In this document: in pieces, positions 34,815-44,291 of the stretch | Layout of the letters: every line of letters begins with the position of its first letter | Numbering within the stretch: the stretch's first letter is position 1 | Assembly (NCBI GenBank): GCA_046729855.1 | Contig: JBKPHM010000058.1 | Coordinates: 1-61,130, forward strand | Direction: 5' to 3' | Origin: DATHSY01 sp046729855 | GTDB taxonomy: Bacteria > Actinomycetota > UBA4738 > HRBIN12 | DNA length: 61,130 nucleotides | Translations under genes and position numbers: made by a program | The notes under the pieces: generated by a model | What the model saw: the letters and a program-made list of their open reading frames with translations, nothing else | What the model was told of the DNA's origin: nothing | Database searches by the model: none

Positions 34815-36185
34815 ATGCTCGCCGAGCTGGCCGCCGCCGTCCGCGAGAAGCGTGCGTCTGCGCGCGAGCTCGTCGAGCTCGCGTACGAGCGCATCGAGAA
34901 CCACAACGGCGACCTGAATGCCGTTGTCGCGCTGCGAGACCGTGACGAGGCGCTCGCAGACGCGGCCGCGGTCTCCCGGGATGGTCCGCTCGCCGGACTT
35001 CCGCTGCTCGTCAAGGACAACCACGACGTCGCGGGCATGCGGACCACGTACGGCTCGGCGCTGTTCGCCGACGCCGCTCCTGCCGGCCGCGACGCGCTCG
35101 TCGTCGAGCGGCTGCGAGCGGCGGGTGCCATCGTCGTCGGAAAGACGAACCTGCCGGAGATGGCGTTCGCAGGCTTCACCGACAACATCGTCTTTGGCCC
35201 GAGCGGGAACCCGTGGGGTCTCGAGTGGTCGCCCGGTGGCTCGAGCGGCGGCGCCGGCGCAGCGCTCGCGGCCGGCCTGGCGCCTCTGGCCACCGCGACG
35301 GACGGCGGCGGATCGGTCCGCATCCCGGCGGCGTTCTGCGGACTTGCCGGGCTGAAGCCGACGAACGGCCTCGTCGCCCGACGACCGATCCACTCGTGGA
35401 TGGATCTGTCGAGCGACGGACCGATGGCGTCCACGGTCGCGGACGTTCGGTTGCTGCTCGACGTGATGCGAGGTCCGACCGCAGGCGATCTCTGGGCGAT
35501 CGGCGACTGGACGCCGCGCTCGGAGATGCCGAGGCGCGTCCTGGCGTCACCTCGAACCTGGGACTGGGGACCGCTCCCTCCGGCGATGGAGGAGCGTTAC
35601 CGGGCGGCGCTCGCGAGCATCGATCGCGAGCTGGGCCTTCCCATCGGGGAGATCGAGCCGGCGTCGCTGTTCGATGGGATCGGCGATCCCGCCGATGACT
35701 GGTTCGTCCTCGTGGCCGTCGAGGAGCTCACGTGGATCGGACGCGAGCAAGTGCGGGAGAACCTGGACCGACTGTCACCCTCGTTCCGGGAGAACATGGA
35801 GTCAGCCCTCGAGATCGACGTGGATCGCTACCTCGAGGCGCGCCGCAACCGGTACGGGTACGCGAGCCGCATGGACGAGCTGCTTGGAGCCGACGGCGTC
35901 TTCATCTGTCCGACGATGGGCTACGAGGGATGGCTGGCGAACGGCTCGCTGCCCGAGACCGGCGAACCCGCGGGAGGGGAGGGCTACAACAACGGTGAAG
36001 CGAATCTCACCGGACATCCGGCGTTGTCCGTCCCGGCCGGCGTGAGCCCCAACGGGATCCCCTTCGGGCTCCAGATCACCGGTCCGCGGTCCCGCGACGA
36101 CCTGGTGTTGGCGTTCGGCGAGGCGTGGGAGCGCGCGAACCCCTGGCCAGCCTTCGCGCCCGGCTACGAGCCGTTCGCCGTCTGA
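34815..36185 (+). CDS. amidase signature family hydrolase
   Basis: 456-residue amidase. The Lys67-Ser143-Ser167 catalytic triad can be placed in LLVKDNHDVAG, SPGGSSGG and DGGGSVRIPA. It hydrolyses a carboxamide to acid and ammonia; members include acylamide, indoleacetamide and carbamate-type amidases, and the substrate is open. It starts 4 bp after the flavoprotein and so belongs to the same transcript and probably the same operator-controlled unit. A 184-bp space follows, in which I see only a weak short inverted repeat. Confidence 0.9.
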   Translation: MLAELAAAVREKRASARELVELAYERIENHNGDLNAVVALRDRDEALADAAAVSRDGPLAGLPLLVKDNHDVAGMRTTYGSALFADAAPAGRDALVVERLRAAGAIVVGKTNLPEMAFAGFTDNIVFGPSGNPWGLEWSPGGSSGGAGAALAAGLAPLATATDGGGSVRIPAAFCGLAGLKPTNGLVARRPIHSWMDLSSDGPMASTVADVRLLLDVMRGPTAGDLWAIGDWTPRSEMPRRVLASPRTWDWGPLPPAMEERYRAALASIDRELGLPIGEIEPASLFDGIGDPADDWFVLVAVEELTWIGREQVRENLDRLSPSFRENMESALEIDVDRYLEARRNRYGYASRMDELLGADGVFICPTMGYEGWLANGSLPETGEPAGGEGYNNGEANLTGHPALSVPAGVSPNGIPFGLQITGPRSRDDLVLAFGEAWERANPWPAFAPGYEPFAV

Positions 36186-36369
36186 TACAAGGCGCTCATC
36201 GCGGCACGGAGAACTCGATCGCCGGTAGCTCGGCGACGCGGTTGACGTCCTGGGCCCTCGATGGCGACGGCTGATCTTCCCGATCAGGGATCGTTGCTCA
36301 ACATCGCGTGGGAGCCGCGGTGCGCTCGAGCGGCTTCGGTTCCTTACGCGCCGGAGTGCCTCCGCCCGG

Positions 36370-37800
36370 CTACGGGCCGAGCTCGTAGCCGAGCCGACGG
36401 GGCAGGTGCGCGATGAGATCGATTACCGGATTCGGGCGGTGGCCCTCGTCGAGCGCGCGGTCGCGGCGCACGAACGCCTCGCTCACCACCATCGCCCCGA
36501 CTGACAGGAACGGCTCCGGTGGGAATTCCTTCGGCTCGATCCGCACGAGAGCAAGCGACGTGTACTCGTCGTCGACCCCGAGCGCCAGGCCGGACAGGAT
36601 CCGGCCGGCCAGGTGGCACGGGCCGACGCCACCGCCGGTGAACCCGACGCCGTAGTGGATCGTGCCGCCCGGCAGCGTCCCGAAGAACGGCAGGTGCAGC
36701 CCGCTCACGTCGATCGGGCCGCCCCACCCCGCCTCGATCGGCACGCCAGCGAACGAAGGGAAGAACCGGTGGAGGTCGCGAACCAGACCGGCGACCGCCA
36801 CGCCGTCGAAGTCCAGCCGAGGGCCCATGCCGGTCCCAATGCCCGCTCTCGAGCTCGCGCCGCCGAACGCGATCCGTCCGTCCGGCGTCGTTCGGAAGTA
36901 ATGCAGCGCCGTTCGGTAGTCGTACACGCCCTCGCCGCCCGTCCAGCCGATCTCCTCGAGCCGCTCGGGCGCGGGCGCGGTCACGACGATGTAGCTCCCG
37001 CGAGGGACGATCTTCCGGCGGAACCGTCGGTGCGCGGCCATGTACGCGCCCGTGGCGAGGATCCCGGTGCGGCCGCGGACCGCGCCCTCACGAGCCTCGA
37101 CCTCGACCGGCGGACCCGACCGGAACCGGCGGACTGGCGTCCGCTCGAAGATCCGGACGCCCTGCTCGAGCAGGACCCGCCGCAGCCCTCGGGCCAGCCG
37201 CGCCGGCTGCACGGTCGCCGCCTTCGGTGTGAACAGCCCGCCACGGAACACCGGCGACCGGCATCGATCGGCGACGTCCCCTGGCGACAGCTCGATCGCG
37301 TGGCCTTCGGCCATCCCCACCGACCGCGCGACCTCGACGAGCTCGCGCCAGGCGCCGTCCTGCGCCTCGGACGTCGCGACTCCGATGTGTCCCGTCGCCG
37401 TGAACCAGGCATCCACCCCGTTGCGGTCGCACCATTCGCCGATCTCGAACACGCTGCGCTCGGTCGCGTCGTGGATCTGCAGCGCCGCCTCGCGACCGGC
37501 GAGTCGGATCAACAGCGGCAGCTCCTCGAACAGCCCGTTGCAGAACCCGCCGTTGCGACCGCTCGGGCCGCCGCCGCAGATGTCACGTTCCACGAGAACG
37601 ACGTCGATGCCGGGATCCCGTTCCTTCAGGAAATGCGCGGCCCACATGCCCGTGTAGCCGCCGCCCATCACGACGACGTCCGTCTCGACGTCGCCCGCGA
37701 GCGGGGGGCACGCCTCTCCGGGGTCGGCGGCGATTGCCTCCTCGAGCCACCAGCTGCGGACCGCGCGTCGCGGCGGCGGGCCATGGGCGACGGACCTCAT
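36370..37800 (-). CDS. DadA-like FAD-dependent amine/amino-acid oxidoreductase (tandem copy B)
   Basis: 476-residue D-amino-acid-oxidase-fold flavoprotein with TDVVVMGGGYTGMWAAHFLKE, ICGGGPSGRNGGFCNG, VQPARLARGLRRVLLEQGV, a GSYIVVTAPAP strand and HYGVGFTGGGVGPCHLAGRIL at the C-terminus. The family (DadA, GlpD/SoxA-like, gamma-glutamylputrescine oxidase) oxidises secondary or primary amines. The ATG overlaps the stop of the upstream homolog by ATGA, so the pair is co-translated. The sequence is clearly similar to that neighbour throughout, a tandem duplication. The substrate is unknown. Confidence 0.85.
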   Translation of the reverse strand: MRSVAHGPPPRRAVRSWWLEEAIAADPGEACPPLAGDVETDVVVMGGGYTGMWAAHFLKERDPGIDVVLVERDICGGGPSGRNGGFCNGLFEELPLLIRLAGREAALQIHDATERSVFEIGEWCDRNGVDAWFTATGHIGVATSEAQDGAWRELVEVARSVGMAEGHAIELSPGDVADRCRSPVFRGGLFTPKAATVQPARLARGLRRVLLEQGVRIFERTPVRRFRSGPPVEVEAREGAVRGRTGILATGAYMAAHRRFRRKIVPRGSYIVVTAPAPERLEEIGWTGGEGVYDYRTALHYFRTTPDGRIAFGGASSRAGIGTGMGPRLDFDGVAVAGLVRDLHRFFPSFAGVPIEAGWGGPIDVSGLHLPFFGTLPGGTIHYGVGFTGGGVGPCHLAGRILSGLALGVDDEYTSLALVRIEPKEFPPEPFLSVGAMVVSEAFVRRDRALDEGHRPNPVIDLIAHLPRRLGYELGP

Positions 37801-39233
37801 CGACCGGGCCCCAGGTTGTACCCGAACCGGTGCGGGATCGTCGCGATCGTCCCCACGAGCGGGTTCGGCGTCGCGCCGGCGTCTTCCGCGTCGTCCTTGC
37901 GGCGGATGGCCGCATTGACGACCAGCATCCCCGGGTACCTGATCGCGCTCGGGGGGAACCGCTTCGGCGACTTGGTGACCAGCGCGAGCCGCGTGAAGCC
38001 GTCGTCGGCGTGCGTGGCGAGGGCAGCGAGGATCTTGCCGCCGAGGTGCGACGGTCCGACGCCGTTGCCCGTGTACCCGAACCCGTAGTGGACGTTGCCG
38101 GCGCCCGTCGTTCCAAAGAACGGCAGCGCGAAGCCCGAGACGTTGATCGGTCCCCCCCACCCCGCCTCGAGCGGCACGTCCGCGAACGCCGGGAACAGGC
38201 GCCGGAAATCGCGCGCGACCTGCGCGAGCATCTTCGGGTCGTGGTCGTACCGCCCGTCGATCCTCGTCGCGAGCCCTCGCTGGAGCCCGCCGAGCCCGAA
38301 CGCGATCCGACCGTCCGGCGTCGTCCGCGTGTAGTGGATCGCCGAGCGGAGCGAACGCACCGCCTCGCCGCCCGTCCAGTTGATCCGTTCGATCAGGTCC
38401 GGGGCCGGTGCCGTCAGCACGATGTACGACCCGCGCACGGTGAGATACGGGTGGAAGCGCTTCCACCACGTCGTCCACGCGCCCAGCCCGATCACGGCCT
38501 CGGCCGCGCGCACCGTTCCGCCCGGCGTCTCGGCGATCGCGGGCCGTTGGAACGCGAACCGGCGGACCGGCGTCCGCTCGAAGATCCGCACGCCCCGCTC
38601 GAGCAACACCCGTCGCAGGCCCCGCGCCAGGCGTGCCGGCTGCACGTTCGCGGCGTCGGCGACGAACACGCCCCCGCCGAAGGCCGGCGAGTCGCAGCGC
38701 TTGCGGACCTCTTCGGACGAGAGCACCTGGAACTCGTCGTGGACGCCGAGCCGGCGGGCCGCCTCGATCGTGCTCCCCCACCGGCCCTCGGCCTGCGGGC
38801 TCGTCGCGACGGCGAGGTCGCCGCCGTGCCGGAACCACGCGTCCACGCCGTAGCGTTCGCACCACTGCCCGATCTCCGTAGGCGAACGCCCCGCCGCCAT
38901 CACCAGCTCCATCGCATCCCCCTCGCCGAACGTCTGCACGAGGTCGGCGATGTGGCCCCACCAACCGTCGCAGAACCCGCCGTTGCGCCCGCTCGGGCCA
39001 CCACCACAGATGTCAGCCTCGAGCACGACGACGTCCAGCTCGGGATCGCGCTCCTTCATGAAGTATGCGGTCCACATCCCCGTGTAGCCCCCACCGAGGA
39101 TCATGACCTCCGCGGCCGTGTCGCGGCCGAGCGGTGGCGCCTCCGGACCGGCGAACTCGGGATGCGCGAGCGCCTCCTGCATCCACCAGCTGCGCTCGAC
39201 CGCGGGTGGCACCTCCGTGCGCCTTGCGGGCAT
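37797..39233 (-). CDS. DadA-like FAD-dependent amine/amino-acid oxidoreductase (tandem copy A)
   Basis: 478-residue flavoprotein of the same type as the next gene: AEVMILGGGYTGMWTAYFMKE, ICGGGPSGRNGGFCDG, VQPARLARGLRRVLLERGV and HYGFGYTGNGVGPSHLGGKIL. The start at 39233 has GGAGGA eight bases upstream; an ATG at 39284 would add 17 residues of no recognisable character. It diverges from ilvD. A single GTTCAAAC half-palindrome lies between them at about 39285-39292. The two copies probably act on related amines or form a heteromer. Confidence 0.85.
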   Translation of the reverse strand: MPARRTEVPPAVERSWWMQEALAHPEFAGPEAPPLGRDTAAEVMILGGGYTGMWTAYFMKERDPELDVVVLEADICGGGPSGRNGGFCDGWWGHIADLVQTFGEGDAMELVMAAGRSPTEIGQWCERYGVDAWFRHGGDLAVATSPQAEGRWGSTIEAARRLGVHDEFQVLSSEEVRKRCDSPAFGGGVFVADAANVQPARLARGLRRVLLERGVRIFERTPVRRFAFQRPAIAETPGGTVRAAEAVIGLGAWTTWWKRFHPYLTVRGSYIVLTAPAPDLIERINWTGGEAVRSLRSAIHYTRTTPDGRIAFGLGGLQRGLATRIDGRYDHDPKMLAQVARDFRRLFPAFADVPLEAGWGGPINVSGFALPFFGTTGAGNVHYGFGYTGNGVGPSHLGGKILAALATHADDGFTRLALVTKSPKRFPPSAIRYPGMLVVNAAIRRKDDAEDAGATPNPLVGTIATIPHRFGYNLGPGR

Positions 39234-39304
39234 GGAGCGGTCCTCCGTTCGTCCCTGGTATCGTGCGAGCCCATCCTGGCACACCGTTCAAACCGGAGGT
39301 TGCT

Positions 39305-40987
39305 GTGGGCGGCAAGGCGGTGAGACCCCGCAGCTGGCAGGTGACGGACGGTCCGCGCAGCGCCCCCGCGCGCGCGATGCTCCGTGCGGTCGGGTTCTCC
39401 GAGGAGGACTTCGGCAGGCCCCAGGTCGCCGTCGCGTCGTCGTGGAACGAGGTCACGCCGTGCAATTACCACCTCGACAAGCTCGCCGCGCTCGCGAAGC
39501 AGGGGGTGCGGCAGGGCAACGCCGTGCCGCTCGAGTTCACGACGATCGCGATCTCCGACGGGATCGCGATGGGACACGAGGGCATGAAGGCGTCCCTGAT
39601 CAGCCGCGACGTGATCGCCGACTCGGTCGAGCTGGTGATGCACGCCGAACGGATGGACGCGCTGGTGGGGATCGCGGGCTGCGATAAGAGCGAGCCCGGG
39701 ATGATGATGGCGATGGCGCGGCTCAACCTGCCGTCCGTCTACCTCTACGGCGGGACGATCCTCGCGGGGACGTACCGGGGACGGGACGTCACGATCCAGG
39801 ACGTCTTCGAGGCCGTCGGCTCGCACGCCAAGGGCGTGATCAACGACGGCGAGCTCCGCGCGATCGAGCGCGCCGCATGTCCCACGACGGGCTCGTGCGC
39901 GGGCATGTACACGGCGAACACCATGGCGGCGGTCGGCGAGGCGATCGGGCTGTCGCTGCCCGGCGCGGCCTCGCCTCCTGCGGTCGACTACCGTCGAGAG
40001 GTGCTCGCTCGCGAGTCGGGCGTGCGGGCCGCGCAGCTGGTCGTCGAGGGCGGGCCGCTCCCGCGAGAGATCCTGACGAAGCGCGCGTTCGAGAACGCGA
40101 TCGCGGTCGTGATGGCGCTCGCCGGGTCGACGAACGCGGTGCTGCACCTGCTCGCGATCGCGCACGAGGCGGGCGTGGACCTGAAGCTCGACGACTTCGA
40201 CCGGATCTCGCGCAAGGTGCCGCACCTGGTCGACGTTCGGCCGGCGGGGCGGTTCGTGATGCAGGACCTCGATCGGGTGGGCGGCGTGCCGGTCGTGATG
40301 AAGGAGCTGCTCGACGCGGGACTGCTGCACGGCGACTGCCTCACGGTCACGGGCAAGACGATCGCCGAAAACCTCGCGGAGATCGACATCTCGGCGCCGG
40401 ACGGCACGATCGTGCACCCGCTCGACGAGCCGATCCATGCCGAGGGCGGCACCGCGGTACTGTTCGGGTCGCTCGCGCCCGAGGGCTCGGTGATGAAGAT
40501 CGCGGGTGCCGCTTCGTTGCGCTTCGAGGGCACGGCGCGCGCGTTCGATTCGGAGCAGGATGCGTTCGACGCGCTCACGAGAGGCGAGATCGTGGCGGGC
40601 GACGTGATCGTGATCCGGTACGAGGGCCCGAAGGGCTCGCCCGGCATGCCGGAGATGCTTGCGGTGACAGCGGCCGTCGCTGGTGCGGGTCTCGGCGCCG
40701 AGGTCGCGCTCCTGACGGACGGTCGCTTCAGCGGCGCGACGAAGGGCTACAGCGTCGGCCACGTCGCGCCCGAGGCGTTCCTCGGCGGGCCGATCGCGTT
40801 GGTCCGCGACGGCGACCGGATCCTGATCGACGCCGAGAACCGCAAACTCGAGTTGCTCGTCGACGAGGCGGAGCTGACGCGCCGCCGCACGGGATGGTCA
40901 CCGCCCGAGCCCCGCTATGCGACCGGCGTGCTCGCGAAGTACGCGACGCTCGTCGGTTCCGCGTCGAGGGGGGCCGTGACGGGATGA
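39305..40987 (+). CDS. ilvD: dihydroxy-acid dehydratase
   Basis: 560-residue IlvD, third common step of valine and isoleucine synthesis (2,3-dihydroxy-acid to 2-oxo-acid). Three cluster cysteines are seen: Cys53 in VTPCNYH, Cys126 in GCDKSEPG (with Lys128 as metal-site lysine) and Cys198 in PTTGSCAGMYTANTM. This is the pattern of enzymes with a [2Fe-2S] cluster. The GTG at 39305 follows GGAGG; GTG 39320 is an alternative. It lies about 14 kb from ilvBNC and is coupled to a threonine-synthase-like gene (ATGA overlap at 40984). Confidence 0.95.
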   Translation: MGGKAVRPRSWQVTDGPRSAPARAMLRAVGFSEEDFGRPQVAVASSWNEVTPCNYHLDKLAALAKQGVRQGNAVPLEFTTIAISDGIAMGHEGMKASLISRDVIADSVELVMHAERMDALVGIAGCDKSEPGMMMAMARLNLPSVYLYGGTILAGTYRGRDVTIQDVFEAVGSHAKGVINDGELRAIERAACPTTGSCAGMYTANTMAAVGEAIGLSLPGAASPPAVDYRREVLARESGVRAAQLVVEGGPLPREILTKRAFENAIAVVMALAGSTNAVLHLLAIAHEAGVDLKLDDFDRISRKVPHLVDVRPAGRFVMQDLDRVGGVPVVMKELLDAGLLHGDCLTVTGKTIAENLAEIDISAPDGTIVHPLDEPIHAEGGTAVLFGSLAPEGSVMKIAGAASLRFEGTARAFDSEQDAFDALTRGEIVAGDVIVIRYEGPKGSPGMPEMLAVTAAVAGAGLGAEVALLTDGRFSGATKGYSVGHVAPEAFLGGPIALVRDGDRILIDAENRKLELLVDEAELTRRRTGWSPPEPRYATGVLAKYATLVGSASRGAVTG

Positions 40988-42222
40988 CCGCGACCGTCAC
41001 GCTTCCCCGCGCGCTCGCGTGCCGCGAGTGCGGACAGACCTACCCCGTGGAGCCGCTCACGATCTGCGAGGAGTGCTTCGGGCCGCTGGAACCCGAGTAC
41101 GACCTGGGCGCGCTCGACGGCTCGCTGTTCCGCAAGCAAGCCGAGACCGGTCCGCAGTCGCTCTGGCGGTACGAGCAGCTGCTGCCCGGCGGTCCGGGTC
41201 TGGAGCGCGTCGACCTCGGTGCCGGGTTCACGCCGCTCCGCCGCGCCGACCGCCTCGCCGAGCGGCTCGGCCTTCGCACGCTCTGGATCAAGGACGACTC
41301 GGTGAACCCGTCGAACTCGTTCAAGGACCGCGTCGTCTCGGTCGCGACGACGATGGCTCGCGCGTTCGGGTTCGAGGCGATCTCGTGCGCATCGACGGGC
41401 AACCTGGCGAACGCAACCGCGGCGCACGCGGCGAAGGCGGGCATCCCGGCCTACGTGTTCGTTCCGCAGGATCTCGAGCGCGCGAAGATCCTGGCGACCG
41501 AGACCTACGGCGCCAAGGTCGTCGCCGTAAGGGGCAGCTACGACGACGTCAACCGGCTCTGCAGCGAGGTCGCCGAGGCGCTTCCGTGGGCGTTCATCAA
41601 CGTGAACATGCGCCCGTACTACGCCGAGGGCTCGAAGTCGCTCGGGTTCGAGGTGGCGGAGCAGCTCGGCTGGCGCGCGCCGGATCACGTCGTGGTGCCG
41701 GTCGCCTCCGGCGCGCTGATGACGAAGATCCACCGCGCGTTCCGGGAGCTCGCCGCGATCGGCGCGATCGAGGAGACCCCGTACCGGATCAGCGGCGCGC
41801 AGCCCGAGGGGTGCTCCCCGGTCGCGCAGGCGTTCGCGGCGAACGCCGACGAGGTCCGCCCGGTCAAGCCGAACACGGTGGCGAAGTCCCTCGCGATCGG
41901 CAATCCCGCGGACGGCTGGTACGCGATCCAGACCGCTCACCAGACCGGCGGCTCCGTCGACGCGTGCACCGAGGCGGAGGTGATCGAGGGCGTGCGGCTG
42001 CTCGCCGAGACCGAGGGCGTCTTCACCGAGACCGCGGGCGGAGTGACGGTTGCCGTGCTCAGGCGCCTCGTCGACGCCGGGACGATCGGCCCCGACGAGG
42101 AGACCGTCGCGCTGATCACCGGCAACGGCTACAAGACGATCGAGGCCCTCGAAGGCGTGGTCGAGCCCAGCTACCACGTCGAGCCCACCCTCGACGCCTT
42201 CCTCGCCGCCCTCCGCCCCTAA
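40984..42222 (+). CDS. thrC: threonine synthase-like PLP enzyme
   Basis: 412-residue fold-type II PLP enzyme. An N-terminal zinc-ribbon-like segment (Cys13-x2-Cys16, Cys28-x2-Cys31) is followed by NPSNSFKDRVVS with PLP Lys114, then CASTGNLANATAAHAA and GALMTKIHRAF. It converts O-phosphohomoserine to threonine in the classic enzyme. The cysteine ribbon occurs in archaeal/actinobacterial forms and in related cysteate synthases, so minor doubt remains. It is translationally coupled to ilvD, linking threonine (source of 2-oxobutyrate) with isoleucine synthesis, although a citramalate route is also encoded at 59617. Confidence 0.87.
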   Translation: MTATVTLPRALACRECGQTYPVEPLTICEECFGPLEPEYDLGALDGSLFRKQAETGPQSLWRYEQLLPGGPGLERVDLGAGFTPLRRADRLAERLGLRTLWIKDDSVNPSNSFKDRVVSVATTMARAFGFEAISCASTGNLANATAAHAAKAGIPAYVFVPQDLERAKILATETYGAKVVAVRGSYDDVNRLCSEVAEALPWAFINVNMRPYYAEGSKSLGFEVAEQLGWRAPDHVVVPVASGALMTKIHRAFRELAAIGAIEETPYRISGAQPEGCSPVAQAFAANADEVRPVKPNTVAKSLAIGNPADGWYAIQTAHQTGGSVDACTEAEVIEGVRLLAETEGVFTETAGGVTVAVLRRLVDAGTIGPDEETVALITGNGYKTIEALEGVVEPSYHVEPTLDAFLAALRP

Positions 42223-42326
42223 CGCGCGGCCTCCGCTTGCGTTCTCGATCGGGAGGGAACAAACTCGCACATCCGCACGCGGTCCGTGAGCGGCGACCGC
42301 ACAAGGACTGTGGGGGGAAGGAGCGC

Positions 42327-42488
42327 GTGGAGCAGCCGCTTCCAGCCGAACGGTACCGGCGGATCGGAGAGCTCCCGCGCGAGCGCCAGGTCGTGCGCGT
42401 CTCCACGCTCTCGGAGCCGTTCTCGGAGATTGGCGTCGAGGTCGTTACGGCCGGCGAGCTCGTCGCCGCAGGGGCCGCCGGTGGATAG
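42327..42488 (+). CDS. small protein of unknown function upstream of the nucleotidyltransferase
   Basis: 53-residue ORF starting MEQPLPAERYRRIGELP with GTG at 42327. AAGGAG lies at 42318-42323, spacing rather short. Codon third positions are mostly G or C like the neighbours, and the stop overlaps the next GTG start by 8 bp, suggesting coupling. No family is recognised; it is charged and lacks membrane segments. It could be a partner or antitoxin-like subunit of the following nucleotidyltransferase-like protein, which is speculation. Confidence 0.5.
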   Translation: MEQPLPAERYRRIGELPRERQVVRVSTLSEPFSEIGVEVVTAGELVAAGAAGG

Positions 42489-43248
42489 GCAGGCATTCGA
42501 AGCCGAGGCCGACCGGTTGATCGCCGCGGCGGACGAAGCGCGCGTCATCCTCCGCGTACTCGGCGCGCTCGCCTTCAAGAAGCGGTGCCCCCGGCACGGG
42601 TACCTGCAGGAGGCCCTCGGGCGCGACTACACCGACATCGACGTCGCCGGCTACGGTCGTCAGGTGAAGCAGATCCGGGCGCTGCTCGCGGGCTCGGGCT
42701 ACGTCGAGGACGAGATGGTCTATGTCGAGTCCGAGGGCTCTCGGCTCGTCCTGAAGCATCCCGGCATGGGCCTGCACCTGGATGTGTTCTTGGACAAGCT
42801 CGAGTTCTGCCACACCGTCCCGTGGGCCGGCCGGCTCGAGGTCGACGCGTTCACGATCCCGCTCGCCGAGATGCTGATGCAGAAGATGCAGATCGTGCAG
42901 ATCAACGAGAAGGACGTCATCGACACGATCATGCTCCTGCTCGAGCACCCGCTCGGTGAGCAGGATCGCGAAACGATCAACATCGGGCACGTGGCTCGCG
43001 TCTGCGCGAACGACTGGGGGTGGTGGCGGACGCTGACAATGAATCTGCGCAAGGTCGAACAGCTCGCCTCCTCGTACCAGCTGCCCGAGGACGAGAAGCG
43101 CAGGGTGGTCGAGCAGGTCGAGGCCGCGCTCGCACGGATCGAGGCCGAGCCGCGCTCGTTGGCATGGAAGATCCGGGCGAAGATCGGCGACCGCAAGAAG
43201 TGGTACCGCGACGTCGGGGAGCTCGCGCCTGTCATGGAGAAGCTGTAG
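42481..43248 (+). CDS. nucleotidyltransferase-like protein (AbiEii-type fold suspected)
   Basis: 255-residue protein. GRDYTDIDVAGYG and LHLDVFLDKLEFCH give the alternating acidic pattern of nucleotidyltransferase-fold proteins (Asp-x-Asp, then a later Asp). An IPLAEMLMQKMQIVQINEKDVIDTIMLL helix follows, as in AbiEii-like and MNT-type enzymes. A canonical GGS/GSR motif is not obvious, so activity is uncertain. The GTG start follows Gly-rich DNA without a clear ribosome site but overlaps the upstream small ORF. A metallophosphoesterase follows 2 bp after its stop. Confidence 0.55.
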   Translation: MDRQAFEAEADRLIAAADEARVILRVLGALAFKKRCPRHGYLQEALGRDYTDIDVAGYGRQVKQIRALLAGSGYVEDEMVYVESEGSRLVLKHPGMGLHLDVFLDKLEFCHTVPWAGRLEVDAFTIPLAEMLMQKMQIVQINEKDVIDTIMLLLEHPLGEQDRETINIGHVARVCANDWGWWRTLTMNLRKVEQLASSYQLPEDEKRRVVEQVEAALARIEAEPRSLAWKIRAKIGDRKKWYRDVGELAPVMEKL

Positions 43249-43250
43249 CG

Positions 43251-44252
43251 ATGCCCCTGTTCTCGCGCAGGGGGAAGGGTGGGGCGCGGCCGACGCGGAT
43301 CTTCTACGCGTGCGACATCCACGGCTCCGAGCCGACGTACCGCAAGTTCCTGAACGCCGCGAAGTTCTACGACGTGGACGCCCTCGTGTTCGGTGGGGAC
43401 CTGATGGGCAAGCTGCTGATTCCGATCGTGCGCGACGCCGGCGGTGCGTGGCGAGCGAGCCTCCAAGGTCAAAGCCATCGCATCACCAGCGGCGACCAGA
43501 TGCGCGATTTCAAGAGAGCGCTGCAGACGTTGGGGTTCTACTGGCGCGAGATGGACGCGGACGAGTACAGGACGTACGAGGGCGATCAGGAGCGGATCGA
43601 CGGGCTGTTCGACATTCTCGCGAAGGAGCGGCTGGCCGGGTGGGTCGCGCTTGCCGAGGACCGACTCGCCGACACGAACGTCCGCGTGTATCTGTGCGGC
43701 GGCAACGACGACACCGAAGCCGTTCTCGAGGCGCTCGACGATCCGGGGCTCCACCGGGTCGTCAACTGCGAGAACAAGGTCGTTGAAATCGACGGGCAGC
43801 ACACGATGGCCACGGTCGGTTACTCGACACCGACACCGTGGGAGACGCCACGCGAGCGGACCGATGACGAGCTCGTCGACATCATCGACAAGGTGGTGGC
43901 GGATGTCCCCGACACGTCGACATGCGTCTTCAACTTCCACTGCCCACCACTGGACTCCAGCCTGGACACCTGCCTGAAGCTCGATGCATCGGTCTGGCCG
44001 CCGACGCCGGTGATCGAGAATGGCCAGCCGGTGCACTATGGGGCCGGGTCGCAAGCCGTCGCCGATTCCCTTGAGCGGCACCAGCCTACCGTCGGCCTCC
44101 ACGGGCACATCCACGAGTCACGGGGCATGGCGACCTACGGTCGGACCCCGGCGTTCAACCCGGGCAGCGAGTACGGAGAGGGGGTGTTGCGCGGACTGAT
44201 CGTCGCCGTCAGGGGCGGAGAGGTGATCGGACACCAGTTCACGTCGGGGTGA
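43251..44252 (+). CDS. calcineurin-like metallophosphoesterase (paralog 2)
   Basis: 333-residue phosphoesterase with metal motifs Asp22-Ile-His24, GGD with Asp50, GGNDD, FNFHCPP and LHGHIHE. It matches the paralog at 1457-2449 almost motif for motif, with an extra basic N-terminal stretch and an EYRTYEGDQ insertion. It directly follows a nucleotidyltransferase-like gene, an arrangement that could make and break a nucleotide or phosphate mark. The substrate is unknown. Forty bases separate it from the permease gene. Confidence 0.8.
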   Translation: MPLFSRRGKGGARPTRIFYACDIHGSEPTYRKFLNAAKFYDVDALVFGGDLMGKLLIPIVRDAGGAWRASLQGQSHRITSGDQMRDFKRALQTLGFYWREMDADEYRTYEGDQERIDGLFDILAKERLAGWVALAEDRLADTNVRVYLCGGNDDTEAVLEALDDPGLHRVVNCENKVVEIDGQHTMATVGYSTPTPWETPRERTDDELVDIIDKVVADVPDTSTCVFNFHCPPLDSSLDTCLKLDASVWPPTPVIENGQPVHYGAGSQAVADSLERHQPTVGLHGHIHESRGMATYGRTPAFNPGSEYGEGVLRGLIVAVRGGEVIGHQFTSG

Positions 44253-44291
44253 GCCCGGCCCCGATCGCACGCTTCAGCGAAGGGAGGGGGG

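Noticed and set aside
39281..39295. TetR operator between the DadA-like pair and ilvD
   Set aside because: Only one arm (TTTGAACGG on the - strand) matches; the opposite arm has too many differences.
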